DNA of 64,000 bases. Source: Parabacteroides hominis (GTDB taxonomy: Bacteria > Bacteroidota > Bacteroidia > Bacteroidales > Tannerellaceae). Positions 8,418 through 16,599 of the stretch are shown piece by piece. The notes below the pieces were generated by a model. That model saw nothing but the letters and a program-made list of their open reading frames with translations. It searched no databases and was not told where the DNA came from. Within the stretch, counting starts at the first letter, position 1; each line of letters begins with the position of its first letter. The translations under genes were made by a program, and so were the position numbers. The stretch lies in the NCBI RefSeq assembly GCF_014287585.1, contig NZ_JACOOJ010000001.1, positions 1 to 64,000 on the forward strand. Reading direction: 5' to 3'.

Positions 8418-8759
8418 ATGGAAGCAGACAAAGTAGACAAGTTCCTTCTCGCGAATGAAAGCAAATTCCCCGATTATGAAATACCGATCCACCGGTTGCT
8501 CGACCTTCCTCCTGAAAAAGAGGCAGTTTTAGTAAAAACCCGTTTCAAAAGCCCAGGCGACATGCTGCTTGTTTCTTTTTTCTTTGGATACTTCGGGCTG
8601 GACCGTTTCATGATCGGAGACAAGATCAAAGGAATCTTCAAACTGCTCACATTCGGCGGCTTGAGCGTTTGGTACTTAATCGACTTATTCCTGATTATGG
8701 GGACGACAAAGAGGAAGAATATGGAGATGTTGGAAGAGATCGTGAAAAAGGATATTTGA
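8418..8759 (+). CDS. TM2-domain small membrane protein
   Basis: This is a 113-residue protein with a TM2 domain in its second half: two hydrophobic helices (about 52-70 and 76-95) joined by a short turn, with FFFGYFGLDRFMIGDKIKG and FGGLSVWYLIDLFLIM. The N-terminal 50 residues are charged and soluble. TM2 proteins are common in bacteria but their role is unclear. It starts 1 base after the stop of the relic at 8270, probably uses that promoter, and separates the relic from the nucleotidyltransferase it once partnered. Confidence 0.85.
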   Translation: MEADKVDKFLLANESKFPDYEIPIHRLLDLPPEKEAVLVKTRFKSPGDMLLVSFFFGYFGLDRFMIGDKIKGIFKLLTFGGLSVWYLIDLFLIMGTTKRKNMEMLEEIVKKDI

Positions 8760-8785
8760 TCTTTCGGATTTAAAACATACCTTTG
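8755..8785 (+). promoter_or_regulatory. Promoter of the nucleotidyltransferase gene
   Basis: TTTG at 8755-8758 and TACCTTTG at 8778-8785 are 19 bases apart, a full Bacteroidetes promoter. It lies inside the longer open frame that begins at 8783 and so argues for the ATG at 8807 as the real start. Confidence 0.75.
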
Positions 8786-8806
8786 TTCCAAGCAAATACA
8801 ACAAAT

Positions 8807-9109
8807 ATGGATTTCTTCAATAACTATCTGCCAGGTATAATAGCTTTGTGCAAAAAGCATAAGGTCAAAAAGTTGTTTGCTTTCGGTTCTGTCCTGACCA
8901 ATCGTTTCAATGATAAAAGTGATATCGATTTAGTTGTCGATTTTGAAAATGTTCTATTGGAAGAATATGCCGATAACTACTTTGACCTGAAAGATTCACT
9001 ATCATCCATCCTCCACCGGGAGATAGATTTATTGGAAGAACAGGCAATCCGCAATCCGATTTTGAGAAAGAATATCGATAGTTCTAAATTGATAATATTT
9101 GAACCGTAA
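8807..9109 (+). CDS. MNT-type minimal nucleotidyltransferase
   Basis: This 100-residue protein has the polymerase-beta nucleotidyltransferase core: the GSVLTNRFNDKSDIDLVV motif carries the G-S and the paired Asp of D-x-D, with a further Asp in REIDLLEE. Such small MNT proteins act as antitoxins that nucleotidylate a HEPN toxin, or as transferases with a helical partner. The partner here survives only as the relic at 8270, so this copy appears orphaned. The start at 8807 follows the promoter at 8755-8785. The stop codon is part of the palindromic element that begins at 9107. Confidence 0.85.
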   Translation: MDFFNNYLPGIIALCKKHKVKKLFAFGSVLTNRFNDKSDIDLVVDFENVLLEEYADNYFDLKDSLSSILHREIDLLEEQAIRNPILRKNIDSSKLIIFEP

Positions 9110-9389
9110 ATGCCGATTTACCGGTGAGCTAACAGACAAAGTTGTGCCTTATGTCGTGAGCTCTCTTTTGCCGTCTGCTTCAGCAGACGGTTTAAAAGAT
9201 CTGGAGGCAAAGCCTCTTCCTCTGTGGACTTTAGTCCCTTTCATCCATTATATTTAAAGGGGTTAAAACCCACAGAGGAACCGGCAAAGCCGGAACAATC
9301 ATCTATCCGTCTGCTGAAGCAGACGGCAAAAGAAAGCCTGCGACATAAGGCACAACTTTGTCTGTTAGCTCACATATAAATCATCATTA
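9107..9389. repeat. Nested palindromic element, copy A
   Basis: This is a non-coding element of about 283 bp. Outer 33-base arms at 9124-9156 and 9341-9373 are perfect reverse complements. Inside them, 26-base arms (9165-9190 and 9307-9332) pair with each other, and each is also self-complementary (CGTCTGCTTCAGCAGACG). CCTCTGTGG/CCACAGAGG and short GGCAAAGCC-type hairpins fill the core. The borders carry AAATGATGATTTA-like sequence. A second, inverted copy lies at 18955-19234. There is no open frame of note. The left border overlaps the stop codon of the upstream gene. Confidence 0.85.
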
Positions 9390-9434
9390 ACGGTTCACAA
9401 CTGCCAATATTTGAACCATTAAATGATGATTTAT
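9376..9434. repeat. Inverted repeat adjoining copy A
   Basis: ATAAATCATCATTAACGGTTCA at 9376-9397 is matched, with three differences including one inserted base, by the reverse complement of 9412-9434. It shares the AATGATGATTTA core with the borders of the 280-bp elements and with the hairpin at 46799-46834, so it belongs to the same repeat family. Confidence 0.6.
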
Positions 9435-9486
9435 GTTTCTGCCAAATTTTGGTGCCCTGTTTTACAATCCAAAGTATATTTATTCG

Positions 9487-9888
9487 TTAAGACAGAGTTT
9501 CGCTTTTTTCTGCCAGCAATTTATCAAGGTCGTCGATTTGATGATTCAAAAATTCCACCAAAGTATTGATCATCCTTCCGTTCTGGGACATGAAGACGAT
9601 GCAATCCATCAGCCGGGTGGCCAGTTGGTAGGTTTTACGAGTGTTCTCCACATTCGGTTGCCGCATGTAATAAGCAAAACATCTGAAAAAGACAGGGATC
9701 AGGCGGTCCCAAGGCAATTCCAGATGTACTATCAGGCTTTTCATGCATCGTAACTGGTGAAGGAGATAATCCAGGTCTTCTTCATCGCTTTTGTTGGCGA
9801 ACGCTTTCCGGATACGGCTGGCTTCTTCCCTGAAAAAAATTTCTTGGATAGCTTCTGTCGGGAGTGTAGAGGTGTTTGCTGCTTCCAT
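9487..9888 (-). CDS. Conserved-type hypothetical helical protein
   Basis: This 133-residue protein is of no family I recognise. It is rich in Leu, Glu and Arg, predicted all-helical, and has no signal peptide or membrane segment. A Phe/Tyr-rich stretch (PVFFRCFAYYMRQP, about 85-98) sits in the middle and a coiled-coil-like tail (NHQIDDLDKLLAEKSE) at the end. Codon use looks like that of its neighbours. The gene starts 28 bases after the terminator of the structured RNA at 9916-10082, so read-through from that RNA's promoter is its likeliest source of transcript. Its function is unknown. Confidence 0.65.
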   Translation of the reverse strand: MEAANTSTLPTEAIQEIFFREEASRIRKAFANKSDEEDLDYLLHQLRCMKSLIVHLELPWDRLIPVFFRCFAYYMRQPNVENTRKTYQLATRLMDCIVFMSQNGRMINTLVEFLNHQIDDLDKLLAEKSETLS

Positions 9889-9915
9889 AATATAAAAGGT
9901 ATTAAAAGTAGGGCG

Positions 9916-10082
9916 AAAAAAGAACGGTTCCGCCTTTCCCGTTGACTAACACTTCCCAGAAGCTGGAGGCACATTAATGCTCCCCACGGGGGTACGGAAC
10001 CGCCTATGGGGATAGAGACAGGCATAAAAATGCCTGCATCCATGCAGAAGCAGGTTCACTGCTACTGGGAAAAAATGTTAGT
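9916..10082 (-). ncRNA. Structured small RNA, possibly 6S-like
   Basis: On the minus strand a complete promoter (10088-10117) would start an RNA at about 10082. The first bases, GACTAAC plus TTCCCAG, pair with CTGGGAAGTGTTAGTC near the 3' end, giving a long closing stem (10065-10083 with 9944-9959). Inside are several hairpins, including CAGGCATTTTTATGCCTG and CCCCATAGG...GTGGGG. An AACGG/CCGTT hairpin and a T6 tract (9916-9943) end it. The length of about 165 nt, one long closing stem and no reading frame are 6S-like, and a Bacteroidales 6S homologue is my best guess. That identity is not proven. Confidence 0.6.
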
Positions 10083-10087
10083 CGCTG

Positions 10088-10117
10088 CAAATATAGCTCT
10101 TTTCACGGATAAGCAAA
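10088..10117 (-). promoter_or_regulatory. Promoter of the structured RNA
   Basis: TATATTTG at 10088-10095 and TTTG at 10114-10117 are 18 bases apart on the minus strand. The predicted start falls on the first base of the RNA's closing stem. Confidence 0.7.
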
Positions 10118-10260
10118 TAAATAAAGACCGAAAATACCCTGGATTCGTGTTTTTTGACTTTCTAAAACAGCGGTCAAAGTCTTTTTCCCAAGCCGGGACG
10201 ATTATTTCACCTGAAAAATTTGCCTCCCCCGAATTATATTGCTTACTTCGTAAAATTCAT

Positions 10261-10319
10261 AAAGAGGCTATAACCAGGATGATTCTCCGAATCATATCCG
10301 GTTATAGCCTCTTTTTTTA
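10261..10319. terminator. Strong bidirectional terminator
   Basis: AAAGAGGCTATAACC (10261-10275) pairs with GGTTATAGCCTCTTT (10300-10314), with further pairing GATGATTC/GAATCAT inside. T7 follows on the plus strand. On the minus strand it lies 30 bases beyond the fic stop codon and would end that gene. Confidence 0.8.
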
Positions 10320-10348
10320 ATCGGCAATCCATGAAACGCACGCAGCAG

Positions 10349-11734
10349 CTATTCCGTTTTTGCCGCCTTTCTTATGCTTAAAAGGATATTGGCTTTTATG
10401 GACTGAATCATTCGGGCAATATCTTCCGAAGAAGGATAGGTCGCATATGGGTAAAATTTATCCGGATCAGAGGCAAATGTATAATAGGTTTCTTCCAGGA
10501 ATATACGGCCATCTATCCTAACGGCTATCGATTTCATATTATATTCCCGCTTAGGCTCGGATAAATCGATCCGAAAAACGAATGCACGGGCATTTTCAAG
10601 TATCTCTTGTGTTTCAGGGTCATCCAACGTTTCTTTTGAAACGGAAGATGTTTTCATCATTTCACCCGTAATCAGATCAAGCCCTTTGCTGATCCAGTCA
10701 TATTTCCGGACAGACATAAAAAACACCTCCGAAGGGGCAACCGCTTCCTCTAACTTCTTCACAAATGGTTTATACACCTTTTCCAATACATCCAAAACCA
10801 TCTCGACGCTAAACCTGGGCGAATCGGTTTTCACCTCTTCTTTCCTTATCTGCCGCTGCAAAACAGCCAGTTCTTTTTCAAAATCATCCTCCTCTTCTAT
10901 ATTCCCACCCTTAGCAGCCTTTATGCCGATTCGCAAAGCACGTTCCGCACAATCATTCAGATAACCGACAAACGGCCTGATTTTATCCAACGAAGCATTT
11001 GCACCATCCGAAGGAGTCAGGCCGACCGCCACATCACATTGATGCAGAACCCGCAAATAATTTTGCTTATCTTCCGTATGGATCACAATCATTGGATAAC
11101 CGTTCCGAAACAATATATAATTCACCAATAAGCGTGCAATACGCCCATTGCCATCTTCAAAAGGATGAATGCGGATATAGCGGTAATGCAACAAGGCGGC
11201 CAACTCCACCGGAGAGAGGACGCCTTTTGCCGCCTCTGCATTATACCAATCTACCAAATCCGTCATAAAAGCGGGTGTTTCTTCCGGCAATGCATAATGG
11301 AACTCCTCCCCTGTCGCTGTTATAACCGAATTAGGACGGGATTTATATACTCCGACCTTTATCTCCATACGAGTCTTTGTACCTGTAGGGGTTTTGGCAT
11401 CCTTCCAATAATCCTGGACAAGAATTGTCTTATTCAGTTCACGGATAAATTGCTCGGTCAAGGGACGTTCTTTATCCATTGCTTCCTGTTTCATCATCTC
11501 CAGGCCGACATTATGGGCTTTCATTTCTTCATAATCTTTCAAGGAAGCAGAGCCAGATGTCTCACCAAACATAAACAAAAGTTTTGTTTGGCCATAAGTC
11601 AGTGTATTACCCTCCAGATGATTCGAATTATAATTAAACTCTAACCTGAACTTACGGTCTAACCGCTTCTCATCTTCCGGCTTCAGAGGCTGAAGGGTCT
11701 GCCATTCGTCCAATAACTGCTGCAAATTATCCAT
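10349..11734 (-). CDS. Fic-domain protein adenylyltransferase
   Basis: This 461-residue Fic protein is predicted to transfer AMP (or another NMP) from NTP to protein hydroxyls. The Fic motif HPFEDGNGRIAR is intact at 190-201, with the catalytic His190. The N-terminal inhibitory motif S-x-x-x-E-G is visible as SNHLEG (37-42), so the protein is class II and self-inhibited through Glu41. A roughly 200-residue C-terminal extension follows, which I cannot assign. The gene is alone, ends at a strong terminator and lies in an accessory stretch. Targets are unknown. Housekeeping regulation and phage or competitor defence are both possible. Confidence 0.92.
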   Translation of the reverse strand: MDNLQQLLDEWQTLQPLKPEDEKRLDRKFRLEFNYNSNHLEGNTLTYGQTKLLFMFGETSGSASLKDYEEMKAHNVGLEMMKQEAMDKERPLTEQFIRELNKTILVQDYWKDAKTPTGTKTRMEIKVGVYKSRPNSVITATGEEFHYALPEETPAFMTDLVDWYNAEAAKGVLSPVELAALLHYRYIRIHPFEDGNGRIARLLVNYILFRNGYPMIVIHTEDKQNYLRVLHQCDVAVGLTPSDGANASLDKIRPFVGYLNDCAERALRIGIKAAKGGNIEEEDDFEKELAVLQRQIRKEEVKTDSPRFSVEMVLDVLEKVYKPFVKKLEEAVAPSEVFFMSVRKYDWISKGLDLITGEMMKTSSVSKETLDDPETQEILENARAFVFRIDLSEPKREYNMKSIAVRIDGRIFLEETYYTFASDPDKFYPYATYPSSEDIARMIQSIKANILLSIRKAAKTE

Positions 11735-11760
11735 ATCCTTTTATTTTTCCGTAAAGATAA

Positions 11761-11797
11761 AAAAATAGAGGTAAAGCGAAATGCCTTACCTCTATCA
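11761..11797 (-). terminator. pfp terminator
   Basis: On the minus strand ATAGAGGTAA (11785-11794) pairs with TTACCTCTAT (11765-11774) and is followed by seven T (through about 11758). It lies 28 bases beyond the pfp stop codon. Confidence 0.75.
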
Positions 11798-11824
11798 TTT
11801 ATTGATTATATATCGTTGGATATA

Positions 11825-13471
11825 TTATTTAGCCTGTTCCAACTGCAACGTCTTGGTCGGTTCGTCGCATACTTCAGTCGGGCCGAAATACTGGATAGGG
11901 CCGGGATAAACATAGCTTGTCGTCATAGCCCATTCGTCGCGGTTGGCAGCGAATTTCTTGAAAGGAGCGCCGTCGAGTTTCACCAAGGCTTTCTGGATAA
12001 CCGGTTTCATTTCGCCGTGGCGTTTTTCCATGTTCATCATCATGGTTACGGGGATACCGCCGGCGATCCACTTGTCAGCCGGAGCAGTCGTGTTGCGTAC
12101 GGAAGACATATAACCGGTCTTGCCGGCAGCGATCAGGCAGGAAGCCGTATAGCCCAAGGAATAGCAGTAGTCTGCATCGTAGTTGGACGGAGCGGCGCAA
12201 CGGCCTTCGTAACCGAAGAAGTGGTGCTGTGCAGCGAACTTGCCGGCGTATTTGCCTTCAGCCTTCCATTCAGCCAACTTCTTGCCAACCATTTCAGACA
12301 GCAATTTTTCTGTTTCGATCAGAGAAACCTGTACGTTTCCGTGCGGGTCGCGATCCAAAGACAACTGACGTGCCACGCCTTCCGGCAGGGAAGCATACAG
12401 GTCGGAGTTTTCTTTTGTCAGCTTGCTGATGATGTAGGCACGCTGTTCGCTCTTCTTGATCATCTTGAATTCGGCATCGTGTTTAGCAAGGAAGTCGTTC
12501 AGCTCGGCGATCAGGCGTTTCATAGCCGGGACAAATTCGATCAGGCCTTCGGGGATCAGCACCGTACCGAAGTTGTGGCCTTCGGCAGCACGTTTTGCAA
12601 CGATGCCGGCGATATAAGTCACGATATCGTCCAAAGACATGTTCTTTTCCTCTACTTCTTCGGAGATGATACAGATGTTCGGCTGAGTCTGCAAAGCGCA
12701 TTCCAAAGCGATGTGGGAAGCCGAGCGTCCCATCAGCTTGATGAAGTGCCAGTATTTTTGTGCAGAGTTGCAGTCGCGCTGGATGTTGCCGATAACTTCC
12801 GAATAAACCTTGCAAGCGGTGTCGAAACCGAAAGAAGTTTCGATCTGCTCGTTCTTCAGGTCACCGTCGATCGTCTTCGGACAGCCGATAACCTGGACAC
12901 CGGCATTTATAGCCTTGTAGTATTCGGCCAAGACGCAGGCATTCGTGTTGGAGTCGTCGCCACCGATGATGACCAGTGCCTTGATGTCCAGTTCTTTCAG
13001 GATTTCCAGACCCTTGTCGAACTGTTCTTTTGTTTCCAGCTTGGTACGACCTGAACCGATCATATCGAAACCACCCGTGTTGCGGTATTCGTCGATAATG
13101 TCAGCCGTCAGTTCCATATATTTATGATCGATCAGACCACCGGGTCCGAGGATAAAGCCATACAGACAAGAAGCTGCGTTGTTAGCCTTGATACCGTCGA
13201 ACAGACCTGCAATCACGTTATGGCCGCCAGGAGCCTGACCGCCGGAAAGGATCACACCTACGTTCATTGCCGGCAGTGTTTTGCTTTCATTGTTCTTTTC
13301 AAAAGTAACAATCGGCATTCCGTACGTGTTCGGGAATAACTTTTTGATTTCGTCCTGATCGGCAACTGATTGTGTGTACTCACCATCTACGGCTTTTACA
13401 GCGCCTTTCAATGCAGCGGGAACCTTTGGCTGGTAAGCTGCTCTTGCAATTTGTAATGCACTCTTTGTCAT
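11825..13471 (-). CDS. pfp: PPi-dependent 6-phosphofructokinase
   Basis: This enzyme reversibly phosphorylates fructose 6-phosphate with pyrophosphate, the main phosphofructokinase activity in many Bacteroidales. The 548-residue length fits the long (clade II) PPi-PFK form. The GGDD motif at 170-173 ([11 protein letters not shown]) replaces the GGDG of ATP enzymes and marks PPi use. PKTIDGDL at 198-205 is the catalytic TIDxD segment. [14 protein letters not shown] (72-85) is the N-terminal phosphate-binding loop. A TATATTTG promoter box lies at 13523-13530. The gene is monocistronic with its own terminator. Confidence 0.96.
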   Translation of the reverse strand: MTKSALQIARAAYQPKVPAALKGAVKAVDGEYTQSVADQDEIKKLFPNTYGMPIVTFEKNNESKTLPAMNVGVILSGGQAPGGHNVIAGLFDGIKANNAASCLYGFILGPGGLIDHKYMELTADIIDEYRNTGGFDMIGSGRTKLETKEQFDKGLEILKELDIKALVIIGGDDSNTNACVLAEYYKAINAGVQVIGCPKTIDGDLKNEQIETSFGFDTACKVYSEVIGNIQRDCNSAQKYWHFIKLMGRSASHIALECALQTQPNICIISEEVEEKNMSLDDIVTYIAGIVAKRAAEGHNFGTVLIPEGLIEFVPAMKRLIAELNDFLAKHDAEFKMIKKSEQRAYIISKLTKENSDLYASLPEGVARQLSLDRDPHGNVQVSLIETEKLLSEMVGKKLAEWKAEGKYAGKFAAQHHFFGYEGRCAAPSNYDADYCYSLGYTASCLIAAGKTGYMSSVRNTTAPADKWIAGGIPVTMMMNMEKRHGEMKPVIQKALVKLDGAPFKKFAANRDEWAMTTSYVYPGPIQYFGPTEVCDEPTKTLQLEQAK

Positions 13472-13522
13472 TTCTTAATCTGATTTATTTAGAAAGTATC
13501 TGATTCCTAATTAAAGGCGGTG

Positions 13523-13530
13523 CAAATATA
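13523..13530 (-). promoter_or_regulatory. pfp -7 promoter box
   Basis: TATATTTG on the minus strand lies 52 bases upstream of the pfp start and fits TAnnTTTG. The -33 region has only TTTC. Confidence 0.55.
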
Positions 13531-13592
13531 GAAATTTTTCTGTATTCGCGAAAGAAGATAATACGATATAGCCCTTTATTCCGCATTTTTCT

Positions 13593-14312
13593 TCAGCCAT
13601 TCACTAACAGCCTGTTTCCCTGAACAGGCCTAACCACATAAGTCAGTTCCTTACCCGTCAATTCCAAATACATAAAACCGCTGGATAAGATGATTTCCAT
13701 TTTATTATCAATCACGATATATCGATCATGATGGGTCAACAGTGAATCATCCAAGGAAAAAGACCATTGATGATTATACTTTTGCAAATCAGCAACAGCA
13801 CTATCATTCAAATGCTTCGAATGATAGACGAGTTCTACTTTTTTGTTTGGCAAAATCAATTTCAAGACATCCTTGCAGGCATTCAGGTATTGATCGTACA
13901 GGCATATCTTTTTCGCATCCTGGCATAGTGCTCTTATGTGCCTGATCGCCTTATCTCTATGGACATTTCTATAAAAACAACCGGTGATATGGCTACTGAT
14001 CTGATCGGACATGATATTGACATACGGATAATCTGTTCTGTCATCACACAATATCAATTTATAGTCAGTCTTTCTTGCCAGTTCTTCCAAAGTCTGCTTT
14101 GTTAACCGGGCATACTTTAAAGAGTCATAAAGACTTTTCGACACACGATCGCCAATCCCGATATCATCTAATTGTCTGGTATTGGTCAGAAACTCGCCAC
14201 AACGAAACTTAAGCAAGTGCAAGATTATATCTTTATCATAGTCCTGATGCTCCTTAAACAAATAATATTGCTTATACAAAGTATCAGACAACACAAAACT
14301 ATATTTCCCCAT
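13593..14312 (-). CDS. PLD-like domain protein, putative defence effector
   Basis: This 239-residue protein is the last gene of a three-gene cassette. The C-terminal half resembles a single phospholipase-D-like domain: KKICLYDQYLNACKDVLKL (134-152), KKVELVYHSKHLN (157-169), then HHDRYIVID (194-202) and LSSG (209-212). That is an H-x-R-x4-D variant of the HxKx4D catalytic motif, with Lys replaced by Arg. The N-terminal half is helical and unrecognised. The start at 14312 (one base after the ATPase stop) is preferred over the overlapping ATG at 14327. It may be a nuclease or NAD- or lipid-acting effector. The activity is not shown by sequence. Confidence 0.65.
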   Translation of the reverse strand: MGKYSFVLSDTLYKQYYLFKEHQDYDKDIILHLLKFRCGEFLTNTRQLDDIGIGDRVSKSLYDSLKYARLTKQTLEELARKTDYKLILCDDRTDYPYVNIMSDQISSHITGCFYRNVHRDKAIRHIRALCQDAKKICLYDQYLNACKDVLKLILPNKKVELVYHSKHLNDSAVADLQKYNHQWSFSLDDSLLTHHDRYIVIDNKMEIILSSGFMYLELTGKELTYVVRPVQGNRLLVNG

Positions 14313-14313
14313 A

Positions 14314-15336
14314 TTATTCCATTTCAAGCAGTTCAGCTAAAGTCGCATCGAAAAAACCTTCCGGGAAGTCACGAGTAAACTTGCCATCCTCTTTAAAGCC
14401 AAGTACAATGAACGGATTCTGGATGCCCTCTTTATACAAAATGGTCACATCATCTTTCAAAAAACGCTTTTTATAAATCTCATAACCGACCTTATATATA
14501 AGGTGTTCGCAATGTGTTTCTATGATTACCTGTATACCGGCTCTAACAATAAAGGCCAAGAATTCACCAACCTTTGCCTGACTGGCCGGATGAAGATGGA
14601 TTTCCGGATTTTCGATAAGAATAACATCATTCTTTTTTGCCCGCAAGCACATGATCAACATTTTGGTAAGATAACTTACGCCAGCTCCCAACTGGAAAGG
14701 CGAAATATTCCCCAACCCGTCACTTTTATACTGGACCTCGACCACATCATCTAAACGGCGTTCCGTCTGCAACTCCGTCGGTATATCTAAAATATAAGAC
14801 AACCAATAATTCACCTGAGCAGATAAAGTATAAGAGGAATCATCTTTAATCAATTCCGGCATTAAAGGATTAGATTTTTCTTTTTCAAATGAACCTACTA
14901 TATACTCACCGACTACGCCCACTTTAAACTGTGGCGAAATTTTGGAATGCAACTCCGCCCCGATTCTATTGGCAGACAAATAGTATAAATTTTGCTCTAT
15001 GTCGATCGGCATGCCGGCATCCTCTTCCGAAGGAAGAAAAACCAAAGAGAGTTCATTTGTTCCGTGATAGGAAATATGCACATTATCGATATCGATATCG
15101 ACCCTGACACTTTTTGCATTATAATACTTATTTCTAATTGCATCGAATGTCAGATTCACAATAGTATCCAGTAAAATTTGTCCATTTTTCCCTATCCTGC
15201 GAACAGGAAGTAATACCGACTGTATCAAACTTGACTTACCCGCCGAGTTAACACCCGTTACAATTGTAAAAGGCTTTATCTCCAGGTTCTCATCATGAAG
15301 ACATTTATAGTCTTTTATTTGTATATGTTTTATCAT
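14314..15336 (-). CDS. AAA ATPase with DUF3696-type C-terminus (OLD-like)
   Basis: This is a 340-residue ABC/SMC-type ATPase. The Walker A GVNSAGKSS is at 28-36, the signature-like LGAGVS at 216-221, Walker B ILIENPE at 239-245 followed by HLHPASQ, and the switch ETH at 273-275. The end, FPEGFFDATLAELL (324-337), matches the DUF3696 tail of predicted ATPases. There is no TOPRIM nuclease domain. Its ATG overlaps the DUF262 stop by four bases (ATGA), and its own stop is one base from the PLD-like gene, so the three proteins are made together. DUF3696 ATPases occur in anti-phage systems. I recall Menshen as one, but could not check. Confidence 0.85.
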   Translation of the reverse strand: MIKHIQIKDYKCLHDENLEIKPFTIVTGVNSAGKSSLIQSVLLPVRRIGKNGQILLDTIVNLTFDAIRNKYYNAKSVRVDIDIDNVHISYHGTNELSLVFLPSEEDAGMPIDIEQNLYYLSANRIGAELHSKISPQFKVGVVGEYIVGSFEKEKSNPLMPELIKDDSSYTLSAQVNYWLSYILDIPTELQTERRLDDVVEVQYKSDGLGNISPFQLGAGVSYLTKMLIMCLRAKKNDVILIENPEIHLHPASQAKVGEFLAFIVRAGIQVIIETHCEHLIYKVGYEIYKKRFLKDDVTILYKEGIQNPFIVLGFKEDGKFTRDFPEGFFDATLAELLEME

Positions 15337-16490
15337 AACTGAATCCTGTTTATTATTTTATCCATTCGATCAAACCTGAAAGAGACACTTGTAGTCGAGT
15401 CTATATTACCGGAAAAATAACGGGAATCATCAAACTCTTCCTTTACTGATTCTATATCCAGTATGAGTCTTGATGCCCATGTGTAATCGATTTTCTCAGG
15501 GACAAAAGAAAACAAATAACTTAATGCTTCAAAGAGAGGCATGTTTATAGGTCTTCTAATCCCATTTCCCGAAAAACGAAAACCATTTTCTCCTAAAAGA
15601 TCATAACTGATCTGCATACACTGAATAAACAGATTCTCATAACCTACAATCAATTTTTCAGGTGCATTATCATTCACATAAACCATAAAACGAGCCAGAA
15701 AATCATCTATATCCCCCCGGTATTGGAGAGCCGGAATATCTTTAAACTCTCCACGATGCAACATCAGAAAGGCCATTGCCCGTAAAACGACATATTGGTC
15801 TTTCATCCTTTCTTTATTAATAGAACGCCCTGTCGCAATCAAAAATTCGGGAGAACAGCAAAGTTTATCCAACATCTGTGTACAACGTCCACGGTATAAG
15901 GCATTCCTCATTTCCTGCTTATTCAACGGAGTTCCTCCGCGATTTACCCGGTCAAAGATATCATACTTTACCCGCTCAGGAGTCGGAGGCTGTATAATGT
16001 AAAAAAGTAATTGAAAGTCTTCAATAACTCCCTGTTGCTTCAAATCCAAATCCGCAAAACAACATCCATTAAACTGCTTCAATATTCTCAGATTATTCAA
16101 TTTGAACTTTCCTTCCAGAAAATCCAGAATAGCACTTATCCTTTGTCGTCCGTCAACAACTTGCTTCTTCCCATTCTTATCCTCAAATAAATACATTAAT
16201 GGTATAGGAATTCCCATTAGGATCGATTCGATCAGCTCGGATTTTTGCCTCTGTTTCCAGACATCATGCCTCTGGAAATCCGGATCAATTATTAATTCTT
16301 TCCGCTTCAGACAAAGTGTATGCAAATGCATAATACTATATTGAGCCTTTTCCACCCTCACTTCGGCATTCGGATATATGGTATATGAATCATCTCCGTT
16401 TATTGACAGATCGGCTTGTTCCACATCGCTAACCACATTTTCATCACTGTTTATTATTGATGCTTCATCTTTTATATCCATATTTCCCAT
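15333..16490 (-). CDS. DUF262 (ParB/GmrSD-like) protein
   Basis: This is a 385-residue protein with an N-terminal DUF262 domain, a ParB/sulfiredoxin-like nucleotidase fold: the segment IDPDFQRHDVWK followed by KSELIESILMGIPIPLMYL (about 68-101) and the hallmark DGRQR at 113-117. In GmrSD-type restriction enzymes this domain is fused to an HNH nuclease (DUF1524). No HNH motif is seen here and the C-terminus is helical, so cutting may rely on the PLD-like partner. It is first in the operon, with a TATCTTTG box at 16555-16562. The first 50 residues are acidic and low-complexity. The AT-rich sequence contrasts with the flanking genes and suggests acquisition. Confidence 0.85.
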   Translation of the reverse strand: MGNMDIKDEASIINSDENVVSDVEQADLSINGDDSYTIYPNAEVRVEKAQYSIMHLHTLCLKRKELIIDPDFQRHDVWKQRQKSELIESILMGIPIPLMYLFEDKNGKKQVVDGRQRISAILDFLEGKFKLNNLRILKQFNGCCFADLDLKQQGVIEDFQLLFYIIQPPTPERVKYDIFDRVNRGGTPLNKQEMRNALYRGRCTQMLDKLCCSPEFLIATGRSINKERMKDQYVVLRAMAFLMLHRGEFKDIPALQYRGDIDDFLARFMVYVNDNAPEKLIVGYENLFIQCMQISYDLLGENGFRFSGNGIRRPINMPLFEALSYLFSFVPEKIDYTWASRLILDIESVKEEFDDSRYFSGNIDSTTSVSFRFDRMDKIINRIQL

Positions 16491-16554
16491 ATATTTATCC
16501 TGATTTACGATTGAGCAATAGTCTTTAAATTAATAAAGAGATAAATGTTTCATG

Positions 16555-16562
16555 CAAAGATA
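16555..16562 (-). promoter_or_regulatory. -7 box of the three-gene cassette
   Basis: TATCTTTG on the minus strand lies 65 bases upstream of the DUF262 start and fits TAnnTTTG. No good -33 element is visible. Confidence 0.5.
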
Positions 16563-16599
16563 TTGAGATTTATCGGAAAATCGAATAGAAATCGTTCAT

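Noticed and set aside
10006..10320. 104-codon plus-strand frame between the structured RNA and fic
   Set aside because: It overlaps the RNA promoter and runs into the bidirectional terminator. It lacks any family resemblance.
11816..13054. 412-codon plus-strand frame opposite pfp
   Set aside because: It is antisense to the PPi-dependent phosphofructokinase and shows no recognisable motif.
13593..16490. Reading the DUF262-ATPase pair as a restriction (GmrSD) system
   Set aside because: No HNH/DUF1524 nuclease domain is present in either protein, so a classical GmrSD call is not supported.
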